From positions 2,170,001-2,234,000 of the forward strand of contig NZ_CP059493.1 of the NCBI RefSeq assembly GCF_014042015.1: a stretch of 64,000 nt of DNA. Direction: 5' to 3'. Source of the stretch: Actinotalea sp. JY-7876. Its GTDB lineage: Bacteria > Actinomycetota > Actinomycetes > Actinomycetales > Cellulomonadaceae. Under the pieces are notes generated by a model, which did not search any database, had not been told where the DNA came from, and was given only the letters and a program-made list of their open reading frames with translations. The position numbers and the translations under genes are program-made. This document shows, in pieces, positions 1-9,994 of the stretch. Positions within the stretch are counted from its first letter, which is position 1, and the number at the start of each line of letters is the position of its first letter.

Positions 1-560
1 GAGGCGGCGCCCGGCGGACGGCACGCACCGCACACCGCACCGCCCGAGCCGACGGCGAACGCCCGGTGCGGACCCGGGGCGCCGCACCGCGCGCAGTCGG
101 TGAACGACGGCGCCCAGCCGGCGATCGCGAGCGACCGCAGCAGGTAGGAGTCCAGGACGAGGCCCGGCGCGTGCGCCCGCTCCGCGAGCGACCGCGTGGC
201 GGCGACGAGCAGCAGGTACTGCTGCGTGGCGGGCTCGCGTTCCGCCTCGACGAGGCGCTCGGCCGTCTCGAGCATGGCCGTGCCCGCCGTGTACAGCGCG
301 TAGTCCGCGCAGACGGCACGGGCGTAGGGCCCCAGCGTCTCGACCTGCGTGACGATGTCGAGGTTGCGCCCCGTGTAGAGCTGGGCGTCGACCACCATGA
401 ACGGCTCGACCCGCGACCCGAACCGGGACGAGGTGCGTCGCACGCCCTTCGCGACCGCGCGCACCTTGCCGTGGTGGCGGGTCAGGAGGGTCACGATGCG
501 GTCGGCCTCGCCCAGCTTCTGGGCGCGCAGCACGATCGCCTCGTCGCGGTAGAGGCTCAC
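1..560 (-). CDS. recO: DNA repair protein RecO (C-terminus cut by window edge)
   Basis: RecO loads RecA onto SSB-coated single-stranded DNA in the RecFOR recombinational repair pathway. The reading frame from GTG at 560 begins [21 protein letters not shown], the usual N-terminal OB-fold start (motif RDEAIVLR...[11 protein letters not shown]), followed by [11 protein letters not shown]. Near residues 160-180 a CARCG...CGAC pair gives the four-cysteine zinc site found in many RecO proteins. About 186 residues are visible of a family usually 240-270 long; the rest runs off the left edge. An upstream ATG/GTG around 565-568 is followed by an in-frame stop, so GTG at 560 is the only workable start. 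No strong ribosome site is seen. Neighbourhood with era (7315) is normal for actinobacteria, although about 6.7 kb of other genes separate them here. Confidence 0.95.
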   Translation of the reverse strand, partial: MSLYRDEAIVLRAQKLGEADRIVTLLTRHHGKVRAVAKGVRRTSSRFGSRVEPFMVVDAQLYTGRNLDIVTQVETLGPYARAVCADYALYTAGTAMLETAERLVEAEREPATQQYLLLVAATRSLAERAHAPGLVLDSYLLRSLAIAGWAPSFTDCARCGAPGPHRAFAVGSGGAVCGACRPPGAA

Positions 561-692
561 GGCACCATTGTCCCCCGCCCCACCGACACCACACCCCCGC
601 CGCGCCGCACGCCCGGCCCGCACCGCGCACACCCTCCGCCCGGCGCACCGGCCCCCACGGCCGCACCGCCGTGTCCGGTCCACTATTTCGCG

Positions 693-721
693 TGCCCGGA
701 GCCGTCACCGCGGGCTAGCGT
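693..721 (+). promoter_or_regulatory. Possible promoter for the leader peptide and rsgA
   Basis: TAGCGT at 716-721 matches the actinobacterial TAnnnT -10 pattern. The hexamer 17 bp upstream (TGCCCG, 693-698) is a poor -35. It lies in the 330-bp gap between the divergent recO and rsgA genes and would give a leader of roughly 75 nt before the small ORF at 805. Weak call based on the -10 alone. Confidence 0.3.
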
Positions 722-804
722 CGGTGTGGTGCGGCCGCGCCACCCGGCGCGCCGCCCCGGGCGCCCGGCCGGCGCCCACGGACCCCTGGAAGGAGGTGCG
801 CGCC

Positions 805-861
805 ATGACCGACGTCGTCGTCGTCCCCGTGCCCGTACCTCCCGCACGACCGCGCCGCTGA
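805..861 (+). CDS. 18-residue leader peptide upstream of rsgA
   Basis: A short ORF, MTDVVVVPVPVPPARPRR, starts at ATG 805 with a near-perfect Shine-Dalgarno AAGGAGGTG at 790-798, spaced 6 nt. This is far stronger than the site in front of the large downstream gene. It ends at TGA 859-861, 29 nt before the TTG proposed for rsgA. The peptide has four Val in a row, alternating Val-Pro, then Pro-Pro and an Arg-Pro-Arg-Arg end; Pro-Pro and Arg-rich nascent chains can slow ribosomes. The stop codon lies in the loop of a perfect 8-bp hairpin. This looks like a regulatory upstream ORF rather than a functional protein. The family is not recognised; the role is inferred. Confidence 0.6.
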   Translation: MTDVVVVPVPVPPARPRR

Positions 862-886
862 CCGGCGCGGCCCCTCGAAGGGTCAC
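850..886 (+). promoter_or_regulatory. Hairpins at the leader stop codon and rsgA ribosome site
   Basis: CCGCGCCG (850-857) and CGGCGCGG (863-870) are perfect 8-bp complements around a 5-nt loop CTGAC that contains the TGA stop of the leader peptide. Immediately downstream CCCT (872-875) and AGGG (879-882) can pair around a short CGA loop, hiding the only purine-rich stretch (GAAGGG) before the rsgA TTG at 891. A ribosome translating or stalling on the leader would melt the first hairpin, so translational coupling or attenuation of rsgA is plausible. The pairing is seen; the mechanism is inferred. Confidence 0.5.
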
Positions 887-890
887 TCCG

Positions 891-1961
891 TTGTCCGCTG
901 CTCCACCGCCCACCACCCCTGCCACGCCCGCCTCTCGTCCCGACGACGGGCCGGTCGCCCGCGTCGTCCGCCCGGACCGCGGCTCGTGCGACGTCCTCCT
1001 CCCCGCGCCCGACGCGAGCGTCGACGCGTCGCCCGTCCGGGCCGCGTGGTCACCCGCGCTCGCCCGCGCCGCCGCGGCCGACCCCACGGCCGTCCCGGCC
1101 GCCGGCGACCGCGTGCGGCTCGCACACGTCCCGCCCGACGGGTGGATCGTCGCCGCCGTCCTGCCGCGGCGGACCGCCGTCGTGCGCGCCCAGGTCGCCG
1201 CCGGCTCCTCGCACGCCCAGGTCCTCGCCGCGAACGCCGACGTCGCCGTCGTCGTGGAGGCGATGGCGCCCGACGTCGACCTCGCGCGCATCGAGCGCCT
1301 CCTCGCGCTCGCGTGGTCGTCCGGCGCCGAGCCGCTCGTCGTCCTGACCAAGGCCGACCTGGTCGCCCATCCCGACGCGCTCCTGGGCGAGGTCGTCGCG
1401 ATCGCGCCCGGAGCCGACGTCGTCGCCGTCAGCGCGGTGGACGAGGTCGGGCTCGAGCCGCTGCGGGGCCGGCTCGCGGCGGGCGCGACGCTGGCGCTGC
1501 TGGGCGCGTCGGGCGTCGGGAAGTCGACCCTGCTCAACGCCCTGCTCGGCCGCGAAGCCATGCGCACGCGCGCGCTGCGAGGCGACGGCAAGGGCCGGCA
1601 CACGACCGTGACGCGCGAGCTGCACATGGTCCCGGGGGGCGGCGCGGTGATCGACACCCCGGGCATCCGATCGGTCGGCCTCGCCGGGCAGGAGGCGCTG
1701 GCCGACGTCTTCGCGGAGATCGAGGCGCTCGCGGCCGGGTGCCGGTTCTCCGACTGCGCGCACGCGAGCGAGCCCGGCTGCGCCGTGGTCGCCGCGGTCG
1801 CGGACGGCGATCTGGCCCCCCGGCGCCTGCGGAGCTACCGCAAGCTCGTGCGCGAGGCCGCCTACCAGGCGGCGCGGGTCGACGCGCGCCTGCGCGCGGC
1901 CGCGGCCGGCGAGCTCAAGGCGCGCACCAAGGCGTACCGCCGCCACCCCCTGCGCCCCTGA
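891..1961 (+). CDS. rsgA: Ribosome small-subunit-dependent GTPase RsgA (YjeQ/EngC)
   Basis: Circularly permuted GTPase that checks late 30S subunit assembly and helps release RbfA. GTPase motifs occur in permuted order: TKAD (G4) near residue 153, SAVD (G5) near 183, GASGVGKS (G1) near 205 and DTPG (G3) near 255. A C-terminal zinc knuckle CRFSDCAHASEPGC (C-x4-C-x-H-x5-C) starts near residue 283. An N-terminal OB-fold region carries the Val-rich ADVAVVVEAM strand. The frame is open far upstream, so the start is uncertain; TTG at 891 gives 356 residues, the expected size, and sits just after the leader ORF. It is one of few plus-strand genes here and is divergent from recO. Confidence 0.93.
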   Translation: MSAAPPPTTPATPASRPDDGPVARVVRPDRGSCDVLLPAPDASVDASPVRAAWSPALARAAAADPTAVPAAGDRVRLAHVPPDGWIVAAVLPRRTAVVRAQVAAGSSHAQVLAANADVAVVVEAMAPDVDLARIERLLALAWSSGAEPLVVLTKADLVAHPDALLGEVVAIAPGADVVAVSAVDEVGLEPLRGRLAAGATLALLGASGVGKSTLLNALLGREAMRTRALRGDGKGRHTTVTRELHMVPGGGAVIDTPGIRSVGLAGQEALADVFAEIEALAAGCRFSDCAHASEPGCAVVAAVADGDLAPRRLRSYRKLVREAAYQAARVDARLRAAAAGELKARTKAYRRHPLRP

Positions 1962-1966
1962 CCGGG

Positions 1967-2029
1967 CCCCGGCCGGGCCGGGACCCGGCCGGGCCGGGCC
2001 CCGGCCGGGCCGGGCCCCGGCCGGGTGCC
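1967..2029. terminator. 16-bp G/C-only tandem repeats between convergent rsgA and leuA
   Basis: Four copies of a 16-bp unit, CCCCGGCCGGGCCGGG (one copy begins A instead of C), start at 1967, 1983, 1999 and 2015. Every unit is largely self-complementary, so RNA from either strand can fold. The position between the ends of two convergent genes suggests a bidirectional terminator, although there is no T-tract. Confidence 0.5.
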
Positions 2030-3931
<1,902 letters not shown>

Positions 3932-3932
<1 letters not shown>

Positions 3933-3982
3933 CAGGCCCCGCCGCGGCGACGAAGAAGCAGCCGAGGCTGTGTCACGCGCAC
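3932..3982 (-). CDS. leuL: leuA leader peptide with consecutive Leu codons
   Basis: A 16-codon ORF beginning GTG at 3982 encodes M(V)RVTQPRLLLRRRGGA and stops at 3934-3932, 72 nt before leuA. Three adjacent leucine codons (CTG CTT CTT, the last two rare at this GC content) would sense charged leucyl-tRNA. A -10 box TACAGT lies at 3994-3989, so the transcript would begin about at the GTG and the leader would be translated leaderless. Leu-codon leader peptides before leuA are an established actinobacterial attenuation theme; no biochemical evidence is available for this copy. Confidence 0.7.
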
Positions 3983-3988
3983 CCCGTC

Positions 3989-3994
3989 ACTGTA
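3989..3994 (-). promoter_or_regulatory. -10 box of the leuA leader transcript
   Basis: TACAGT on the minus strand fits TAnnnT and lies 6 nt upstream of the leader GTG at 3982. The region 17 bp further upstream overlaps the end of the preceding gene and has no good -35. Confidence 0.45.
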
Positions 3995-4002
3995 CCCCCG
4001 GC

Positions 4003-5664
4003 TCACGCGTCCGGCACGCACCACAGCTGGCCCTCGGGCCGGCCCCGGCCGGCGCAGTCGTCGCCGAAGTCGTTGTACTCGGTGCCGACGTCCGACTCCA
4101 TGAAGAGGTCGTCGCACGCCTGGTTGTCGCCAGCCTCGCAGGCGTCCCAGAGCGCGTCGAGCTCGGGGTCGTCACCGTAGCTCTGAGGCTCGTCCGACGG
4201 CGCGCTGGACGAGTACTCGCAGAGGCCGCCGCGGTCCTCGGTCGTGCCGCCGCACGTGTCGGCGAACGCCTCGTACTCCGAGCCGATGGGCGAGGAGAAG
4301 TACAGGTCGTCGCAGGCGACGCCGTCACCCGCCTCGCAGGCGTCCCACAGGGCGTCCAGCTCCGGGTCGTCGCCATAGGCCTCGGGCTCGCCCTCGGGGT
4401 CGGGGTCCGGGTCGGACGAGCGACCGAACTCGGTGACGCAGCTCACGCCACCGTCGGTGCGGCCACCGCAGGTGTCACCGAACTCCTCGTACTCGGAGCC
4501 GAGGGGCGAGGAGAAGTACAGGTCGTCGCACGCCTCCCAGTCCTCGTCGGCGCACGCGTCGTACAGCCCGTCGAGCTCCGGGTCGGACCCGTAGGTCCCG
4601 TCGGGCTCGCTGAAGGACCCGAGCAGGCCGCGGATGACGAAGAACGCCGCGAGGCCGAGCACGATGAGCCCGCCGATCACGCCGAGGACGATGAAGAGCG
4701 TCTTGTTCGAGGACTTCTGGGGTGCTCCGGGCTGGTACTGGCCGCCCGCGTAGGCCGTGGCGGTCGGGCCGCCCGCCGGGGGGCCGCCGTACGCCCCGCC
4801 CGGGTAGGCGGTCGCGCTCGGACCCGACGGGCGCTGCTGGCCGGGCTGCCCGTAGGGCTGCTGGCCCGGGGCGCCGTAGGGCGGCTGGCCGTAGCCGGGC
4901 TGCTGCTGGCCGTAGGGCGGCTGCTGGCCCTGGCCGGGCTGCCGCTGGCCGTAGGGCGGCTGCTGGCCCTGGCCGGGCTGCTGGCCGTGGGGCGGCTGCT
5001 GCTGGCCCTGGCCGGGCTGACCGTACGGAGGCTGCTGGCCGTAGGGCGGCTGGCCGGCCGCCGGCTGACCGTAGGGCGAGGTGGGCTGCGCGCTGTACGG
5101 CTGCGAGGCGGGCGCGGAGTAGGGCGTCGGCGCGGGAGCGCTGTAGGGCGGTGCGGCGGGGCCCTGCGCGGACGCCGGCGTACCGCCGCCCTGGGAGGCG
5201 CCGGACTCCTGGGCGGCGCCCGACGAGGGGGTGCTCTCGCCCTGCGGCAGCGCGACGGTCGGGGTCTCGTCGGCGCGGCCCTCGGTGGGGAGCACGGCCG
5301 TCTCGGCCTCGCCGGCCGGCGTGACCTCGCCGGTGCTCTCACCGGCCGGCGACGACGCCGGCTGCTCCGTCGGCTGCTCGGTCGTCTGGCTCGCGGGCGC
5401 GCCGCGGCCGGGGACCTCGGTGATCGGACCGGACGGCGCGGCGGCGGCGGGCGCCCGCCCGGCCGTGCCACGGGCGGCGAGCGCGGCGTCGACGGCCGGG
5501 TCGCCGAGGGCCGAGAGCCACTCGAGCAGGCCGGGGTACGTGGCCGGGTTGGCCGCCACGGCGGGCCGCAGGTCAGGCCGCTGCGCCGCGATGTCGGCGA
5601 GCGTCTGCCCGGGCGTGGTCGGGTCCGCTGCCTGTGCGGCGGTGAATCCCTGTGCGTCGGTCAT
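4003..5664 (-). CDS. Membrane protein with LRV-like N-terminus, Pro/Gln linker and three external Cys-rich repeats
   Basis: 553 residues, function unknown. Residues 1-65 (DPTTPGQTLADIAAQRPDLRP and following) resemble the variant leucine-rich repeat domain seen in many actinobacterial proteins. Residues about 70-315 are low-complexity Pro/Gln/Gly/Tyr (many PPYGQ units). One membrane segment (TLFIVLGVIGGLIVLGLAAF) lies near 320-348. After it come three related units of 55-65 residues (starting near 357, 430 and 497), each with DPELD-L-DAC, ACDDL, GSEYE-F-D-CGG; each has several conserved Cys and many Asp/Glu. Topology suggests a cytoplasmic N-terminus and acidic, disulfide-bonded external repeats. 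Start ATG 5664 has GGAGGGG 9 nt upstream. No neighbour suggests a function. Confidence 0.85.
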   Translation of the reverse strand: MTDAQGFTAAQAADPTTPGQTLADIAAQRPDLRPAVAANPATYPGLLEWLSALGDPAVDAALAARGTAGRAPAAAAPSGPITEVPGRGAPASQTTEQPTEQPASSPAGESTGEVTPAGEAETAVLPTEGRADETPTVALPQGESTPSSGAAQESGASQGGGTPASAQGPAAPPYSAPAPTPYSAPASQPYSAQPTSPYGQPAAGQPPYGQQPPYGQPGQGQQQPPHGQQPGQGQQPPYGQRQPGQGQQPPYGQQQPGYGQPPYGAPGQQPYGQPGQQRPSGPSATAYPGGAYGGPPAGGPTATAYAGGQYQPGAPQKSSNKTLFIVLGVIGGLIVLGLAAFFVIRGLLGSFSEPDGTYGSDPELDGLYDACADEDWEACDDLYFSSPLGSEYEEFGDTCGGRTDGGVSCVTEFGRSSDPDPDPEGEPEAYGDDPELDALWDACEAGDGVACDDLYFSSPIGSEYEAFADTCGGTTEDRGGLCEYSSSAPSDEPQSYGDDPELDALWDACEAGDNQACDDLFMESDVGTEYNDFGDDCAGRGRPEGQLWCVPDA

Positions 5665-5762
5665 CGTCGTGAACCCCTCCGGTGTCCGGGGCCCGGCGAA
5701 GCCGCCCCGGGAGAACCGTAGCGGTCAACCGAGCGCCGCGGGCACCCGGATGGCCGACGTGA

Positions 5763-7253
5763 TCATGTCGGTGGGAAGACGCCCCAGTAGGCGAGCATCA
5801 GCAGCAGCACGGCGGACCCGGCGACCCCCGTCGCCAGGGTCCACTCCCCCGTGACGGTCCGCGCGGCCGGCTCCGCGCCGGGGCGCCGCGCGTCCAGGAC
5901 GCGGTACACCAGGACGACCCCGGCGACGACGGCGACCACCCCGAGCAGCCGCACCGCGAGCCAGCCGCCCTGCACGAGCACGGGGTTCGTGAGGTAGTTC
6001 TGGGCCAGGTGCGCGACGGACATGAGATAGGCCACCAGGGTCACGAGCGTGAGCGCCGCACCCGCCGCCATCGTGACGAGCGGGGCGAGGATCCCCCGCC
6101 CCAGCGCGCGCTGGCGACGTCCACGCAGCCGGCGGACCACCCACAGCACCGGGCCCACGAGGAGCGCCACGGCGCAGGCGCCGAGAGCCGCGACGACGAG
6201 GTCACCCTCGGCGAACCAGCGGGGGCGCTCGACGGGGTCGGCGCGGAAACGCTGGTACGGCTCCGCGCCCGCCACCCGGGGCTCCGCGTCGCCAGTCTCG
6301 GGCAGTCCCTGCACCCAGTCGACGAGGTCCCGGGCGAACTCGGGGACCAGCGTGGCGCCGATCTTGATGCCGTGGTTGGCGTCCTCGTAGTACCGCACGG
6401 TCCAGTCGGGGTTGGCCGCCATCGAGAGGTCCTCGACCAGCTCGAGCGCGCCCTGCACGGTGGGCATCGCGGCGTCCCCCGTCCCGTAGACGAGCAGCAC
6501 GGGCTGACGCATGCGCTGCTGGAAGGGTCGCACCTCGAAGTTGCCGTACTCGAAGCCCCCGCCCGGGAACTCCATGCCGACCACGCGCGGGACGGCGCGG
6601 AGCACCTCCTCCGGCACGCCCGTGTTGCGCAGGTAGGAGTCGACCGCGAAGGCCGCCTGCTGGCGCGGCGGCACCACGGGGGCGGCGACGAGCACGACGA
6701 ACGCCACCGACGGGTTGTCCGCCGCCATGACGGGCACGATCCAGCTGCCCTCGCTCTCGCCGTAGACCCCGACGCGGTCGCTGTCCACGCCCGGCAGACC
6801 GCGCAACAGCTCGACGCTGCGCAGGTAGTCGCTGGCCATCGCGTTGTAGTCGCGCGTGCGCGTCGTGTACGTGTCGAGCCGCTTGTTCGGCACCATCGCG
6901 ACGATGCCCGCGCTCGCGAGGGCCTGCGCCTGCTGCGTGAACGCGACGTCGAACTTGCCCGTCCCCGCGCCGTGGACGAAGACCACGCCCGGGCGGTCGC
7001 CCTGCGCACCCACGGGCTCGCTGATCTGGGCCTCGACCACGGCGCCCGCGAGCTCGACGGTCACCACCGAGGTCGCGACCTCGTAGGTGCCGACCGCGTC
7101 CGCGCCCTCGACGCCCCCGATGGCGGTGTCGGCCGACTCGACCTCGATCGTCTCGGTGAGGGGAACGGGGTCCCAGTCCGGACCGGAGACGGTGCCGACG
7201 ATGCCGAGCGCCACGACTGCCACGGCGCTCGAGAGCGCGATCCGGTATCGCAC
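5763..7253 (-). CDS. Alpha/beta hydrolase with C-terminal membrane domain
   Basis: 496 residues. An N-terminal signal anchor (ALSSAVAVVALGIVGTV, residues 5-22) leads to an extracytoplasmic serine hydrolase of the dienelactone hydrolase/peptidase S9 type: oxyanion region VVFVHGAGTGKFD, nucleophile elbow YGESEGS with Ser about 167, acid in VYGTGDAAMP, and His in EDANHGIK. After about residue 345 four hydrophobic segments follow (DLVVAALGACAVALLVGPVL; the ILAPLVTMAAGA region; WLAVRLLGVVAVVAGVVLVY; GVAGSAVLLLMLAYWGVF), an unusual fusion. Start GTG 7253 lies 7 nt after a TAGACT -10 box (7266-7261), giving a leaderless transcript. Substrate unknown; an ester or peptide at the cell surface is inferred. 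Confidence 0.85.
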   Translation of the reverse strand: MRYRIALSSAVAVVALGIVGTVSGPDWDPVPLTETIEVESADTAIGGVEGADAVGTYEVATSVVTVELAGAVVEAQISEPVGAQGDRPGVVFVHGAGTGKFDVAFTQQAQALASAGIVAMVPNKRLDTYTTRTRDYNAMASDYLRSVELLRGLPGVDSDRVGVYGESEGSWIVPVMAADNPSVAFVVLVAAPVVPPRQQAAFAVDSYLRNTGVPEEVLRAVPRVVGMEFPGGGFEYGNFEVRPFQQRMRQPVLLVYGTGDAAMPTVQGALELVEDLSMAANPDWTVRYYEDANHGIKIGATLVPEFARDLVDWVQGLPETGDAEPRVAGAEPYQRFRADPVERPRWFAEGDLVVAALGACAVALLVGPVLWVVRRLRGRRQRALGRGILAPLVTMAAGAALTLVTLVAYLMSVAHLAQNYLTNPVLVQGGWLAVRLLGVVAVVAGVVLVYRVLDARRPGAEPAARTVTGEWTLATGVAGSAVLLLMLAYWGVFPPT

Positions 7254-7314
7254 GCCGCGGAGTCTAGCCGCGCCGTCGGGCTGGACCGGACGGGCCGAGC
7301 CCGCGCCGCGCCCG

Positions 7315-8259
7315 TCAGAACCCGAGGCGGCGCAGCTGCTTGGGGTCCCGCTGCCAGTCCTTGGCGACCTTGACGTGCAGGTCCAGGTAGACCCGGGCCC
7401 CCAGGAGCGCCTCGATGCCGCGCCGGGCCGTCGAGCCCACGTCGCGCAGCCGGGCGCCGCCCTTGCCGATGATGATCGCCTTCTGGCTGTCGCGCTCGAC
7501 GAAGAGCTCGACGCGCACGTCGAGCAGGGGCGGCCTGCCGTCCGAGCCGTCGCGCCCCTCCCGCGGCTGGATCTCGTCCACGACGACGGCGAGCGAGTGG
7601 GGCAGCTCGTCGCGCACGCCCTCGAGCGCCGCCTCCCGCACCAGCTCGGCGACCATGACGGCCTCCGGCTCGTCGGTGAGCTCACCGTCCGGGTAGAGCG
7701 CCGGTCCCGGCTCGAGGTGGCTCACGAGGACGTCGACGAGCGTGTCGACCTGGTACCCCTCGACGGCGCTGACGGGCACGACGTCGGCCCACTCCCCCAG
7801 GGCCGCCACCGCCATGAGGTGCTCGGCGAGCCGGCCCTTGGGCACGGTGTCCGCCTTGGTGGCCACGGCGACGACGGGGGTCGAGTGCGGTCCGGACGCG
7901 AGCTCGGTGAGCTGCTGGGCGATCCACCGGTCCCCCGGGCCCACACGCTGGTCCGCCGGCAGGCAGAAGACCACGACGTCGACCTCGCCGAGCGTGTTCT
8001 TGACCAGGTCGTTGAGCCGCTCGCCCAGCAGCGTGCGCGGGCGGTGCAGCCCCGGTGTGTCGACGAGGACCACCTGCGCGTCGGGGCGGTGGACGATGCC
8101 CCGGATCACGTGCCGGGTGGTCTGCGGCCGCCCGGAGGTGATCGCGACCTTCTGCCCCACGATCGCGTTGGTCAGCGTCGACTTGCCGGCGTTCGGCCGC
8201 CCGACGATGCAGACGAAGCCGGACCGGAAGGTGCCGTCGTCGGTGGTCGGGCGGGTCAT
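7315..8259 (-). CDS. era: GTPase Era
   Basis: Ras-like GTPase that binds the 3' end of 16S rRNA and assists 30S maturation. The 314 residues carry GRPNAGKS (G1, 20-27), DTPG (G3, near 68), TKAD (G4, near 132) and a C-terminal KH domain with GKGG at 265-268. Length matches the family. The ATG at 8259 overlaps the stop of the upstream CBS-domain gene by 4 bp (ATGA), so translation is coupled. It is the last gene of the phoH-ybeY-CBS-era operon, all acting on RNA or ribosome maturation. Confidence 0.98.
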   Translation of the reverse strand: MTRPTTDDGTFRSGFVCIVGRPNAGKSTLTNAIVGQKVAITSGRPQTTRHVIRGIVHRPDAQVVLVDTPGLHRPRTLLGERLNDLVKNTLGEVDVVVFCLPADQRVGPGDRWIAQQLTELASGPHSTPVVAVATKADTVPKGRLAEHLMAVAALGEWADVVPVSAVEGYQVDTLVDVLVSHLEPGPALYPDGELTDEPEAVMVAELVREAALEGVRDELPHSLAVVVDEIQPREGRDGSDGRPPLLDVRVELFVERDSQKAIIIGKGGARLRDVGSTARRGIEALLGARVYLDLHVKVAKDWQRDPKQLRRLGF

Positions 8260-9545
8260 CGTGGAGCTCCCTGCGTCGGTGGTGCGTCCGGCACCTCGTC
8301 CTGGCTGTCGAGGGGCGCGCGGCGCACCACGAGCGTAGCCACCTGCTTGCGGCGTCCCTCCACGCGGTCCGCGCTCAGCTCGAGCCCGCCGACGACGGCG
8401 CTCGACCCTGCCAGGGGCACCTTGCCCAGTGCCTTCGCGAGCAGGCCGCCCGCGCTGTCGACGTCGTCGTCCTCGAGCTCGAGGTCGAACAGCTCGCCCA
8501 GCTCGTCGACGGGCAGGCGGGAGGGCACGCGGTACGCGCCGTCGCCCAGGTCCTCGACGTCGACGGGCGAGCGGTCGTGCTCGTCGGTGAGCTCGCCCAC
8601 GATCTCCTCGAGGGCGTCCTCGATCGTCACGAGGCCGGCGATGCCGCCGAACTCGTCGACGACCATGGCCATGTGGAAGGCGCCGCGCTGCATCTCGCGC
8701 AGCAGGTCGTCCACCGGCTTGGACTCGGGCACGAAGACCGGCGGCCGCAGCAGCCCGTCGACGGGCTCCTCGTCGGAGCCCTCGTGCAGGTGGCGGTGCC
8801 GCACGACGTCCTTGAGGTAGAGGACGCCGAGCACGTCGTCGACCGACTCGCCCACGACCGGCACGCGCGAGTAGCCCGAGCGCAGGAACAGCGACATGGC
8901 CTTGCGCAGCGGCGTCCCGCTCGGCAGCGTGATCATGTCCGTGCGGGGCACCATCACGGCGCGCGTGATGGTGTCGCCGAGCTCGAGGACGGAGCGGAAC
9001 ATCTCCCGCTCCTCGTCCTGCATGTGCTCCGACTCGCTGACCCGGTCGACCATGTCGCGCAGCTCGTCGTCCGTGAGCTCGTGCTGCTCGGAGATGCCCG
9101 CGCCCGCCGACCCGAGCGGCGTCGTGAGCACGCGCGCGCCGACGAGCCAGCCCGCCGTCAGGCGCAGCGTCCCCACCGGGTGGCGGCGCCCGAGCGTCCG
9201 CGGGACGTGCCGCACCACGACCACCGCGACGGCGGCGACGACGACGGCGGCGAGCGCCAGGACCTGCCACCACCGCAGACCGGTCGCGGCCAGGCCGAGG
9301 GTCGCCGCCACGGCGGCCAGGGCCTCGCAGAGCACCCGCACGAACGCGGCCGCCGACGCCGTGCTGTGCTGGTCGTCGGCGACGCGCTGCAGGCGTCGAC
9401 CGACCGGCGCGTCCGACGCCGCGAGCTCGGCCAGCGCCGTGCGGCTCACGCGCAGCAGCGCGGTCTCGCCGGCGGACAGCATCACCGCGGGCAGCACGAG
9501 GAGGGCGGCGACGACCAGCAGCGCCCCCGCAGGAGCACCGCTCAT
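8256..9545 (-). CDS. CNNM/HlyC-CorC family membrane protein with CBS domains
   Basis: 429 residues. An N-terminal DUF21-type membrane domain (about 1-150) holds hydrophobic segments such as [20 protein letters not shown] with the ETALLRVSR motif, and is followed by a CBS pair ([11 protein letters not shown]... to [16 protein letters not shown], about 190-325) and a CorC/HlyC C-terminal domain. Such proteins are linked to magnesium/cobalt efflux; hemolysin naming is historical. It sits between ybeY and era with 4-bp overlaps at both ends, a position common in actinobacteria. The DUF21 part looks somewhat shorter than usual, so transport function is uncertain. Confidence 0.93.
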   Translation of the reverse strand: MSGAPAGALLVVAALLVLPAVMLSAGETALLRVSRTALAELAASDAPVGRRLQRVADDQHSTASAAAFVRVLCEALAAVAATLGLAATGLRWWQVLALAAVVVAAVAVVVVRHVPRTLGRRHPVGTLRLTAGWLVGARVLTTPLGSAGAGISEQHELTDDELRDMVDRVSESEHMQDEEREMFRSVLELGDTITRAVMVPRTDMITLPSGTPLRKAMSLFLRSGYSRVPVVGESVDDVLGVLYLKDVVRHRHLHEGSDEEPVDGLLRPPVFVPESKPVDDLLREMQRGAFHMAMVVDEFGGIAGLVTIEDALEEIVGELTDEHDRSPVDVEDLGDGAYRVPSRLPVDELGELFDLELEDDDVDSAGGLLAKALGKVPLAGSSAVVGGLELSADRVEGRRKQVATLVVRRAPLDSQDEVPDAPPTQGAPR

Positions 9546-9994
9546 CGCGTGGCGAGGAAGGTCAGGAGGAGCTGGCGCTGGAGCGCGAACATCTCCTTCT
9601 CCTCCTCCGGCTCGGCGTGGTCGTAGCCGAGCAGGTGCAGGATGCCGTGCGTCGTCAGGAGCAGCAGCTCCTCCGTCGTGGAGTGCCCCGCGTCGCGCGC
9701 CTGGCGCGCGGCGACCTCCGGGCACAGGACGACGTCGCCCAGCAACCCGGGCGGCGACGGCTCGCCGTCCTGGCCCGGGCGCAGCTCGTCCATCGGGAAC
9801 GACAGGACGTCGGTGGGTCCGGGCTCGTCCATCCACTGCACGTGGAGCTCGGACATGACCTCCGTGCCGACCAGCATGATCGACAGGTCCGTCTGGGGGT
9901 GCACGTGCATCGCGTCGAGCACGTGACGCCCGAGCGCCGCGAACTCCGCCTCGTCGACGGGGACGCCGGACTCGTTGTTGACCTCGATGCTCAC
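9542..9994 (-). CDS. ybeY: Endoribonuclease YbeY (rRNA maturation)
   Basis: Zinc-dependent single-strand RNase needed for 16S rRNA 3'-end maturation and 70S quality control. The 150 residues end with the signature [11 protein letters not shown], placing the metal ligands at His116, His120 and His126, and contain the conserved [14 protein letters not shown] at 9994 overlaps the phoH stop by 4 bp (GTGA); a longer open frame to 10054 would run deep into phoH and is unlikely. Confidence 0.97.
   Translation of the reverse strand: MSIEVNNESGVPVDEAEFAALGRHVLDAMHVHPQTDLSIMLVGTEVMSELHVQWMDEPGPTDVLSFPMDELRPGQDGEPSPPGLLGDVVLCPEVAARQARDAGHSTTEELLLLTTHGILHLLGYDHAEPEEEKEMFALQRQLLLTFLATR

Noticed and set aside
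66-890. Upstream extension of the rsgA reading frame
   Set aside because: The frame is open from 66 but runs antisense to recO and through the leader ORF, with no protein similarity.
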